Positions 1 to 5,016 of a DNA stretch of 8,053 bases are shown here, piece by piece. The notes below the pieces were generated by a model. It worked only from the letters and a program-made list of their open reading frames with translations. It did not search any database and had not been told where the DNA came from. The translations under genes and the position numbers were made by a program. The DNA comes from Clostridiales bacterium (GTDB taxonomy: Bacteria > Bacillota > Clostridia > Oscillospirales > Acutalibacteraceae): NCBI GenBank assembly GCA_022791355.1, contig JAAVYX010000012.1, positions 1 to 8,053 of the forward strand, given 5' to 3'. Within the stretch, counting starts at the first letter, position 1. Each line of letters starts with the position of its first letter.

Positions 1-50
1 AGCTTCTTCACGCGTTCCCATTGTTCTTTTGTCAATTCATATCGCTTCAT
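1..50 (-). CDS. IS5-family-like transposase, N-terminal fragment (cut by window edge)
   Basis: Reading from the ATG at 50 towards base 1 gives MKRYELTKEQWERVKK, then the edge of the window. An opening of the form M-K-R-Y-E-L-T-x-E-Q-W-x-R is typical of IS5-family (IS427-like, DUF4096-type) DDE transposases, where it begins an N-terminal DNA-binding domain. The catalytic DDE residues would lie outside the window. Some members of this family are made as two overlapping reading frames joined by frameshifting; that cannot be judged here. The ribosome binding site is weak (AGGG two bases before the ATG), as is common for transposases. The gene lies inside an IS that interrupts the GH92 glycosidase and has the same orientation. 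Confidence 0.68.
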   Translation of the reverse strand, partial: MKRYELTKEQWERVKK

Positions 51-107
51 GGCCCTATTTTCGCACTTTTATTTGATTTGTGCAATATTTATTTTTCAAA
101 CAAGCCC
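1..107 (-). mobile_element. IS5-family-like insertion sequence, left end only (continues beyond window)
   Basis: The minus strand reads from the dead GH92 gene straight into GGGCTTGTTTGAAAAATAAA, then an AT-rich leader of about 55 bases, then a start codon for a transposase-like N-terminus. The boundary is placed at 107 because GH92 homology stops exactly there. The two bases before it (TA, 108-109) fit the 2-bp TA target typical of the IS427-like branch of the IS5 family. Only one end is visible, so the terminal inverted repeat and the duplication cannot be confirmed inside the window. A close copy of this end (17/18) lies at 3634-3651. The family call is inferred from the end sequence and the transposase start. 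Confidence 0.72.
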
Positions 108-799
108 TAGTCTCCCCACCGGTCAGCCGGATTATAGTTGGAGATATCCCGGAAGCTCCCCTGCTGGTTTTTGGAGATAAAGAATCCGCCCGCCTCCTCA
201 TTATAAAGGGTAGGATAGTGCAGAACCCGATTGCGGTAGTATACCGCTTCATCGGTCCTGCCCAGGGCGGCGGCCAGCTGCGCCGCGCCGAAGTCGTTGG
301 TGTAGTTTTCCATGGACCAGGAGAGGCCGGCGCTGGTCGCGTTTGAGACATAGCCTTTGAAGGGATAGGTCTCCTGCTCCTTGCGTCCGCCCAAAGCGAT
401 GTTTTAAGGGACGGCGCTGGCGCTGCGGGTAACCGCCGCAAAGGCGGTCTCCATATCGAAGGGGATTCCCTTCTGCGCCGCATCTCCGAAGATCACCTCG
501 GCATGCGAACCGATCGCCCGGTCGCTGGCGCCGGGATTGATCCAACGGCCGATCCATCTGGTGTTCTTGTAATGCTCCAATATGCCGTTGAGCAGCTCGG
601 CATCCTTGGAGGGGGTGAGCAGCGCATAGGCCGGCCAGGGACCCCGGAAGGTATCCCAGAAGCCGTTGCTTACGTAAATCTTCCCGTCCTTTACATCGGG
701 CTGCGTCAGCGACCCGCTGTTCAGGCTGGAATACTTCCAAACCGAAGCCGCCGCCGTGCCGGTATTCTCGGAATAGTTGTTGGGGAACATATACATCCT

Positions 800-1085
800 G
801 TACCGTCCAGCTTTTGCCGTCGTTCGAGCCTTCAAAGGTCCAGTCCTTGGGAGCCCGATTGAAGAAGGTGCTGCTGTCCACAGCGGCGGCGGTATAGCCG
901 TCCACCCTCTGTGCGTCGGGCAATCTCCAGCTGATCACAATCGGCGCGTCGGCGGCGGGAGTCTGTTCAAACAAGCATTTGGTGCCGGCCAGACCGCCGA
1001 AAAGCCTATCGGCCGTATAGGTTCCCTGCTGCTTGGCAGAGCTGAAAATGGTGTCGGGCAATACTCGGCCGGTCAAGTCTCCCGG
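800..1085 (-). other. F5/8 type C module 4, truncated by deletion junction
   Basis: Reads DLTGRVLPDTIFSSAKQQG, DRLFGGLAGTKCLFE, APIVISWRLPDAQRVDGYTA and KDWTFEGSNDGKSWTV. Right after W-T-V the text changes frame and becomes GH92 catalytic sequence (YRMYMFPNNYSE). The last third of this module, the linker, and the N-terminal half of the catalytic domain are therefore missing. Confidence 0.75.
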
Positions 1086-1109
1086 CTCTGGCAGGGGCGC
1101 GGCTCCTCT

Positions 1110-1570
1110 GCCCACGGCAAATTCCGCCAGCTGGGTACGATTATTGGTAGCGCCGTTTTTGGCCGTAGCCTCCATCTTATAATAGGCGTAAGGCTTTTCA
1201 TTGGCGAAATAGAAGGTGCGCGCCAAGGGAAGCTTTTCCGTGCGTCCTCCAAAGCTTTCGCCGGTCCGGATATCCAGCACCGTCCAGTTCTCCCCGTCGG
1301 ACAAGCCCTGGAAGGTCCAGCTTCTGGGTTCCCGGTCATAGAGCGTAAGATCATTCTCAGCCGCCGCCGTCAGGGAATAAGAGCGGACGGTTTTGGCCTC
1401 CTCCAGCTGAAAGGATACCCATATAGGCGCGTCCGCCGCCCAGCAGCCATTTGGTAGAGGGATCGCCGTCAAAAAGATTGGACATAACATGACCGTCCCG
1501 TTCGCCCTCCGCGCCCTTGACCGACGCGGGCAGGATCAGGTCTGTAACGTCGCCGTCGGCCGGCTTTGGC
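1110..1570 (-). other. F5/8 type C module 3, frameshifted
   Basis: It begins DVTDLILPASVKG and runs to SNLFDGDPSTKWLL in one frame. It then resumes as ADAPIWVSFQLEEAKTVRSY, WTFQGLSDGENWTVLD, YAYYKMEATAKNG and RTQLAEFAVG in another. The change of frame lies in the GGC-rich run at about 1428-1445, a typical place for slippage (one base lost or two gained). Confidence 0.78.
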
Positions 1571-1639
1571 GGATCGGGATCGATGGGCGGCGGATTGACA
1601 GGCTGGCCGCCGCCCGTGCCGTTCTTGATCTCAGACCAC

Positions 1640-2080
1640 TGGGTGGTATTCGGCGAACCGGCGTTGGCCGTTATGACCAGCTTATAATAAAGGTATGGCG
1701 TTTCGTTAGAAAAGGCATAAACCTTTTCTTGGAATCGGGCGGAAAAGGTTTCTCCCATCCGGGCGTCCAGCGTCGTCCAATTCTCGCCGTCGGACGAGCC
1801 CTGGAAAATCCAGTTTTTGGGATCGCGGTCGGGATTGTCGTTGGCCGCGCTCAGGGAATAGGAACGAACGGCCCTGGCCTCCTTCAGCCGGAAGGACACC
1901 CATACCGGGTTATTAACGGAAGGCTTGACCCTGGCCAGGAACTTGGTGCTGGTTTTGCTGTCGAACAAATTCTGCTTGTTCTCGTTTTCCTTTCCCACCT
2001 CCTCGGGCGTACCGTCCACCGAGCTTTTGACAATCAGCCCCGTAATGTTTCCTTCCACGCGGGGCGATTCGGTAATGTCC
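1640..2080 (-). other. F5/8 type C module 2 (intact)
   Basis: Reads ITGLIVKSSV, QNLFDSKTSTKFL, NPVWVSFRLKEARAVRSYSL, KNWIFQGSSDGENWTTLD, NETPYLYYKLVITANAGS and TTQWSEIKN. It is the only module of the four with no visible lesion. A Pro-rich linker (QPVNPPPIDPDPPKPADGD) separates it from module 3, as is usual between carbohydrate-binding modules in secreted glycosidases. Confidence 0.8.
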
Positions 2081-2099
2081 AGCTCTCCTTCTCCAGTGC

Positions 2100-2540
2100 C
2101 CAGCTTCCATTCGGAAAGCTGGGTCATGTTGGAACCCTGATTTTGGGTAACTTCCAGTTTATACTACATATACGGCGTTTCGTTTTGGAAGGTATAAACA
2201 TTTTCCTGCTTACGGCTATCAAAGCTCTCGGCCAGGCGGTTATCCAAGGCCGTCCAGCTATTGCCGTCATCCGAGCCGTAGAGGACCCAGGCTGCGGGAT
2301 CCCGTTCGGAAGCGTCGTTTCCGGCGCAAAGGGCGTAAGTGCGGACGACCTGTTCCTCCGCCAGCTTAACAGAAACCCAGGCCGGCGCGTCCGCAGTCGG
2401 CGCGGCGTCCTGTATCCATAGACTTTTGGTATCCAGATTGCGGTCGAACAGCTTCTGCATGCCCTCGTCGCCGCTGCCGCCGTTGCCCGTAACGCTGGAC
2501 AGCTCCACCAAATCGGAAACGCTGCCCCGGATACCATATA
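2100..2540 (-). other. F5/8 type C (discoidin-like) module 1, broken by TAG
   Basis: This is roughly residues 73-220 of the original protein. Family features include GMQKLFDRNLDTKSLW (the 'N-L-F-D-G-x-x-x-T-K-W' turn), APAWVSVKLAEEQVVRTYAL, AAWVLYGSDDGNSWTALD, and after the stop YKLEVTQNQGSNMTQLSEW. The amber codon at 2164-2166 falls where the other modules have the second or third residue of a Y-x-Y-Y-K-L motif, so it most likely replaces a tyrosine codon. The same frame continues without a break on both sides. Confidence 0.8.
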
Positions 2541-2763
2541 AATATGTATTGCTAACCTGTTCAGCCGGCCTCTGACCGGCCGTGCTTTCCAGCAGCTCCA
2601 GTCCGTCGTTTTCCTCAAAGGAAGAGGAAAACAGGACTTGGTCGGGGCCGGACGCTACAGCCCAATGATCCATACCGGCCGATCCTCCCATTCCCAGCAG
2701 CAGGGCCGCCGAAAGAATCCATGTGGCCCGGCTGCGATAGCCTTGTATCCGTTTCATATGGTT

Positions 2764-2775
2764 CGCTCCTATTCA
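2764..2775 (-). promoter_or_regulatory. Ribosome binding site of the GH92 pseudogene
   Basis: On the minus strand TAGGAGCG lies just upstream of the ATG at 2757, with about 8 bases between AGGAG and the start. It sets the start of the signal-peptide-bearing product. The start region is intact although the gene body is not. Confidence 0.7.
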
Positions 2776-2839
2776 TCTATTTTAGATTGCCAATAGGGCA
2801 GCGCTTCCATCCGTCCTCCCTTCGATTTTAGCCGTTTTG

Positions 2840-2867
2840 ATTATACCGATAGATGACCTTATGCCAA
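2840..2867 (-). promoter_or_regulatory. Sigma-A type promoter of the GH92 pseudogene
   Basis: The minus strand has TTGGCA (2867-2862), a 16-base spacer and a perfect TATAAT (2845-2840). Transcription would start near 2833, giving a leader of about 75 bases before the ATG at 2757. Position and orientation fit the glycosidase and no other gene. The promoter seems intact, so the dead gene may still be transcribed. Confidence 0.65.
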
Positions 2868-2902
2868 GGCGGCGGGATATCAATGATCCATAAGGCTTGC
2901 GT

Positions 2903-2916
2903 TTAGTATATACTAA
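2903..2916. promoter_or_regulatory. Candidate operator: 14-bp perfect palindrome
   Basis: TTAGTATATACTAA is a perfect palindrome centred at 2909.5. That is about 36 bases upstream of the -35 box and about 76 upstream of the inferred start of the GH92 transcript. Perfect 14-bp palindromes of this sort are typical targets of dimeric helix-turn-helix regulators. The position would suit an activator or a repressor of a divergent plus-strand transcript. Which protein binds cannot be told; nothing in the sequence ties it to the Crp-like regulator at 3708-4388. Confidence 0.4.
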
Positions 2917-2971
2917 CACATTCGCAGAAGCCAAAGATTGCATTTCATACTGTTCACATTGCGTTTTATGC

Positions 2972-2999
2972 TTGTTATCAGTCTAATACACTATATTAT
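2972..2999 (+). promoter_or_regulatory. Possible plus-strand promoter, divergent from the GH92 pseudogene
   Basis: TTGTTA (2972-2977), 16 bases, then TATTAT (2994-2999) in AT-rich DNA, about 70 bases before the possible small ORF at 3068. Matches of this quality are frequent by chance in AT-rich sequence, so this rests mainly on position. Confidence 0.25.
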
Positions 3000-3052
3000 T
3001 TCTTTATATGAACAAAAAAACAGCAAATATATTACAAATACATATACAAATA

Positions 3053-3090
3053 AAGAGGTTAAACCATATGAAAATACGATTTAACCTCTT
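3053..3090. repeat. 11-bp perfect inverted repeat (hairpin; terminator or RBS-masking stem)
   Basis: AAGAGGTTAAA (3053-3063) and TTTAACCTCTT (3080-3090) are exact reverse complements around a 16-base loop. On the minus strand the stem is followed by TATTTGTATATG, a poor U tract. On the plus strand a T-rich stretch begins only about 15 bases later. It could be a weak bidirectional terminator between the Crp-like gene side and the GH92 promoter. Alternatively, as plus-strand RNA, it buries the AGAGG ribosome binding site in the stem and puts the AUG at 3068 in the loop. Confidence 0.55.
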
Positions 3091-3169
3091 GGTTATTCCT
3101 ATTCGGTTTTTATTTTTCTCTAGTTGTAGCGGTCTCAGCGCGTGTATACAAAGAAACAGGTTTTTATGA
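3068..3169 (+). CDS. Possible 33-residue hydrophobic peptide or remnant of a lipoprotein start
   Basis: An ATG preceded by AAAGAGGT at a good distance opens a short frame beginning MKIRFNLLVIPIRFLFFSSC and ending in TGA at 3167-3169. It has a basic start, a hydrophobic stretch (residues about 6-17) and a cysteine at 20, which resembles a lipoprotein signal peptide (L-F-F-S-S-C). It has no body after the signal. It could be the 5' remnant of a lost secreted-protein gene, a small membrane peptide, or chance. I recognise no homologue. Its start codon and binding site lie within the inverted repeat at 3053-3090. Confidence 0.25.
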   Translation: MKIRFNLLVIPIRFLFFSSCSGLSACIQRNRFL

Positions 3170-3272
3170 GGCCCACTAGAGTGTGTTTTAAGACGTCATT
3201 AAAATTTATGCAGAGCGTATGGGTTTTCGTTCGGTTCATCTAAGCGAACGGCCAAAGACTGTTCTGACGAGG

Positions 3273-3323
3273 CCACGGCGCTTACGCGCCTCTACCTGGC
3301 GACCACGGCGCTTACGCGCCTCT
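3273..3323. repeat. Two direct copies of a 21-bp palindrome-containing repeat
   Basis: CCACGGCGCTTACGCGCCTCT occurs at 3273-3293 and again, identically, at 3303-3323 (30-base period). Each copy contains the perfect hairpin GGCGC-TTAC-GCGCC. The identity is limited to the repeat; the bases between differ. This is the form of REP/BIME-like palindromic elements. A related hairpin, GGCGC-TTT-GCGCC, occurs at 4862-4874. Two copies with a 9-base gap are too few and too close to be a CRISPR array. Confidence 0.7.
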
Positions 3324-3326
3324 GGT

Positions 3327-3345
3327 TGCTTCCCGCAAGGGATGC
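3327..3345. repeat. Short hairpin with GCAA loop
   Basis: Directly after the two palindromic repeats, GCTTCCCGCAAGGGATGC can fold into a six-pair stem with one mismatch, closed by GCAA, a GNRA tetraloop that stabilises RNA. It is the third hairpin in about 75 bases. Confidence 0.4.
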
Positions 3346-3490
3346 TCCTAGCGATTTGGATGAAAGCCAGACCGAGACGTCTCTTTAAGAAGCGTGTAGA
3401 GGGCTTCAAAAAAATGTACGCGAATCATATGTTTGGCGTAGAAAAAGGGATTGATACGTCGAAAATCCTCGAAAATATATATCATTTTTA

Positions 3491-3690
3491 GGGTTGGCTC
3501 CAAAAATCGCGAAATGCCAAGCGGCGGAAAAATTTTTCACCCGGCAAGCGATTTTTTCGCGGGCGTAGAATCCGTACGACAAGAAAAGAGCGTGCCGTCC
3601 AGGCGGAAAAAATCATTGATTGGGCACGCTGCCATTTTTCAAACAAGACCTCGTTTGAAGATAGGCCTTAAATCCTTTTGAAAGCAGCCC
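3491..3690. mobile_element. 200-bp MITE-like element (IS5/IS427-type ends)
   Basis: The left end reads GGGTTGGCTCCAAAA and the right end, on the other strand, GGGCTGCTTTCAAAA (11 of 15 identical). Both are flanked by TA (3489-3490 and 3691-3692), fitting a TA target duplication. It encodes nothing. Inside are an 8-bp inverted repeat (AGCGTGCC / GGCACGCT, near 3588-3630), a near-perfect 10-bp pair (GCGGAAAAAT / ATTTTTTCGC, near 3524-3560) and the hairpin TTCAAAC/GTTTGAA at 3638-3659. Its right end resembles the end of the IS at 1-107 (12/16), so that transposase family is the likely mover. It lies 15 bases beyond the stop of the Crp-like gene. An alternative is a deletion remnant of a full IS. 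Confidence 0.5.
3634..3651. repeat. Second copy of the IS terminal sequence (17/18)
   Basis: ATTTTTCAAACAAGACCT matches ATTTTTCAAACAAGCCCT at 91-108, the outer end of the IS in the GH92 gene, with one difference and the same orientation. Similarity stops abruptly inward of it. It lies within the MITE-like element, 39 bases from that element's right boundary. Confidence 0.65.
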
Positions 3691-3707
3691 TAGCGGGCGG
3701 CGTCAGC

Positions 3708-4388
3708 TTATCCATAGGCAAAGGCCCGCAGGGACGGCCGGTCGATCAGCCGGATATAGCGATAGGAGGTAACAAGCCAGCCCTGTGCCGCAAAACGGCT
3801 CAGAAGCTTACTGACCGTCACTCGGGACACCCCAGCCAGTCCCCCCAGCTCCTCATGGGTGCAGGAAATCCGGCCCTCCCTGTCGGCCTGCTGCAAAAGC
3901 AGTCGGGCAATACGCCGGTCAGCCGACAAAAAGGTCATGTGGTCCACCTGGGCCGACAGCATACGCACCGTTCGGGAGAGGTACTGGAGCATGTCCATAG
4001 CCGCCTGGGGACTTTTGCGAAACCGTTCCAGTAGCTCCTCCCGTCCCACCGACGCCACTAAGGACGGGGCGGCGGCCCTGGCCGACGAGACCCGGGGCAG
4101 CCGGTCGAAAAAGGCCGCCTCCCCAAAGATACGGCCGGGCTCCAGTACGGTCAAGATTTTTTCCGCGCCGTCGGGGGAGCTGAGAAAAACCTCCGCCCGG
4201 CCCTGCTGTAAATAGTAAAACCGGGCTGCGGATTCGCCCTGTAAATAGATCATCTCCCCCTTGCCGTACCGGACGGGCGGCCGGTTTTCTAAAAAGTCCC
4301 GCCAAAAGGATCCACGGGCCAGAAGGTCCTTGTCCCAACGAGGCAGGTCTTCAGGGGATTCGTCGGTGAAAACGGGGTTGCCGTCCAT
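3708..4388 (-). CDS. Crp/Fnr-family transcriptional regulator
   Basis: This is a 226-residue cytoplasmic DNA-binding protein, close to the usual length of the family. The N-terminal cyclic-nucleotide-binding-like beta-roll covers about residues 23-120, with RFYYLQQGRAEVFLSSPDG, a G-R-I-F-G-E phosphate-binding-type motif at 86-91 and R-V-S-S-A-R-A at 99-105. A long dimerisation helix follows (about 122-150). A C-terminal winged helix-turn-helix has THEELGGLAGVSRVTVSKLL at 177-196. The four-cysteine Fe-S cluster of Fnr is absent; the one cysteine (176) is just before the helix-turn-helix. The effector cannot be named, and cAMP binding should not be assumed. The start at 4388 is chosen because AAGGAGG (4394-4400) sits five bases upstream; starts at 4403 and 4409 would lie on or upstream of it. 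It is a separate unit from the ABC genes, 628 bp downstream of them. A MITE-like element follows its stop. Confidence 0.88.
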   Translation of the reverse strand: MDGNPVFTDESPEDLPRWDKDLLARGSFWRDFLENRPPVRYGKGEMIYLQGESAARFYYLQQGRAEVFLSSPDGAEKILTVLEPGRIFGEAAFFDRLPRVSSARAAAPSLVASVGREELLERFRKSPQAAMDMLQYLSRTVRMLSAQVDHMTFLSADRRIARLLLQQADREGRISCTHEELGGLAGVSRVTVSKLLSRFAAQGWLVTSYRYIRLIDRPSLRAFAYG

Positions 4389-4393
4389 ACGAG

Positions 4394-4400
4394 CCTCCTT
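4394..4400 (-). promoter_or_regulatory. Ribosome binding site of the Crp-like regulator
   Basis: AAGGAGG on the minus strand, five bases before ATG 4388. It is nearly complementary to the end of 16S rRNA and decides the start among three nearby in-frame ATGs (4409, 4403, 4388). Confidence 0.8.
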
Positions 4401-4824
4401 CATATACATGCGACGGAATCTTTATGCGGATTGCCCTGACGGCTCTTTTCGCCGGGGCCGTCTCGCCTTGCCGCTTTCTATCCATTGAACCAGGCGTTTG
4501 GTTGTTTTGGCAAGGCGTATCCCTTAACTCGCTTTTTTTGCTAACCGGGAGATTTTGCTTTGGATTTCTATCCGTTTTTGGGGTTGAACGCGAGGCGCGT
4601 CAGATTTTCCTTTGCTCCTCCCTATCCCTCAACCGTCGGCAGCTTGATCTCACTTTCTACTAAAAAGCGCTATCGTTCTCATTCCGCTATCGGCGGATAA
4701 AAGTGAAACATACCCGGTTAAAGCTCATAGCAGAGACGGCGGGAGACTATCCGTAGAAGACGTTAGCCGCGCAGCCCCGAAGGTGGAATCAGCGGCGTAA
4801 TCCCGTAGGCGATAACGCTTTTCT

Positions 4825-4855
4825 CCCCATCATTTGTCGCTCTACAAAAATGGGG
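4825..4855. repeat. 11-pair imperfect hairpin
   Basis: CCCCAT-(CA)-TTTGT, loop CGCTCT, ACAAA-(A)-ATGGGG. The two stem segments pair perfectly on either side of a small internal loop. There is no T tract on either strand next to it, so a simple intrinsic terminator is unlikely. It lies about 160 bases downstream of the permease stop (minus strand) and 440 bases upstream of the regulator start. Confidence 0.5.
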
Positions 4856-4912
4856 TCTATAGGCGCTTTGCGCCGGGATCGTAGCGCTGCTAGATCATGT
4901 TTTAGAGAAATC

Positions 4913-4996
4913 TGAAAAGGACGTCTAGCGCGAAACCTTCTATTCGCTAATCGTTGAAAAGGAAATCTGCCGCGAAACCTCTATCTCAATTCAATA
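4913..4996. repeat. Two imperfect 42-bp direct repeats
   Basis: TGAAAAGGA occurs at 4913-4921 and 4955-4963, and CGCGAAACCT at 4929-4938 and 4971-4980, both with a 42-base period. Similarity fades towards the end of each unit. The first unit can also form TAGCG...CGCTA. This is just downstream of the permease stop. Confidence 0.5.
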
Positions 4997-5016
4997 AAAA
5001 GATAGAAATAACTATA

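Larger units (their letters stand above)
108..2757 (-). pseudogene. Decayed secreted GH92 alpha-mannosidase-like glycosidase with four tandem F5/8C modules
   Basis: The start at 2757 is preceded by AGGAG and an 8-base spacer. The product begins with a signal peptide (residues 1 to about 36: basic MKRIQGYRSR, hydrophobic ILSAALLLG, possible cleavage near AVA/S). Four F5/8 type C-like repeats follow, each with a W-x-x-x-G-S-x-D-G-x-x-W core. Then comes part of a GH92 catalytic domain, recognised from YRMYMFPNNYSENTG, VSNGFWDTFRGPWPAY, LLNGILEHYK and SWSMENYTNDFG. GH92 enzymes are calcium-dependent exo-alpha-mannosidases acting on N-glycans or mannans; the modules would bind glycans. As written it is non-functional: TAG at 2164-2166; frameshift near 1428-1445; deletion junction near 800-812 removing several hundred residues of the domain's first half; TAA at 404-406; and an IS at 107. 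Frames on both sides of each stop agree with the family, so these are lesions in one gene and not separate genes. The C-terminal end should lie beyond the IS. Confidence 0.88.
3100..3490. other. Gene-poor spacer with palindromic repeats
   Basis: No convincing gene is seen. A plus-strand open frame of 90 codons (3219-3491) exists. Its middle, however, is two copies of P-R-R-L-R-A-S produced by the 21-bp DNA repeat at 3273-3323. It also has no ribosome binding site and ends at the first base of the MITE-like element. CTAGAGTGTGTTTTAAGACG at 3176-3195 resembles the end of a transposable element, but I find no convincing partner. A short direct repeat (TCGAAAAT twice, 10 bases apart) lies at about 3459-3476. 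Confidence 0.5.
4401..5016. other. Intergenic stretch rich in inverted and direct repeats, no gene seen
   Basis: Open frames here (for example plus strand 4424-4663) lack ribosome binding sites and look random. The stretch contains: CGCCTTGCC / GGCAAGGCG, a 9-bp inverted repeat at 4464-4472 and 4509-4517; CGCTATCG twice in about 4667-4692; a TTAGCCGC / GCGGCgTAA pair at about 4762-4801; an 11-pair hairpin at 4825-4855; GGCGC-TTT-GCGCC at 4862-4874; and two 42-bp imperfect direct repeats at 4913-4996. No strong terminator follows the permease stop at 5017, and no clear promoter is visible for the regulator. A structured leader or small RNA is possible, but I could not match a known riboswitch class. 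Confidence 0.5.

Noticed and set aside
107..2757. Stop codon reassignment (TAG read as an amino acid) to explain the in-frame stops
   Set aside because: The same gene also has a TAA, a frameshift, a large deletion and an IS insertion. One of the two TAGs is formed by the IS joint itself. Simple decay explains all of it.
3176..3195. Another transposon end (CTAGAGTGTGTTTTAAG)
   Set aside because: It resembles an IS end, but no convincing inverted partner or duplication was found in the window.
3273..3323. Mini CRISPR array
   Set aside because: Only two repeats of 21 bp with a 9-base gap. There is no spacer-sized interval and no cas gene in the window.
3219..3491. 90-codon plus-strand open frame
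   Set aside because: No ribosome binding site. Its centre is a low-complexity P-R-R-L-R-A-S duplication caused by the 21-bp DNA repeats, and it ends exactly at the MITE-like boundary. No recognisable family.
4424..4663. 79-codon plus-strand frame with hydrophobic stretches
   Set aside because: No ribosome binding site and no recognisable family. It lies antisense to the region upstream of the regulator and includes the 9-bp inverted repeat.
4775..4812. T-box or cobalamin riboswitch
   Set aside because: The GAAGGTGGAATCAGCGG string departs from the T-box core. No B12 box or antiterminator/terminator pair was found, and no matching downstream gene (aminoacyl or cobalamin) exists.
4895..4910. 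GTTTTAGAG string resembling a type II CRISPR repeat or tracrRNA start
   Set aside because: The match is nine bases, with no anti-repeat, no array and no cas9 nearby.
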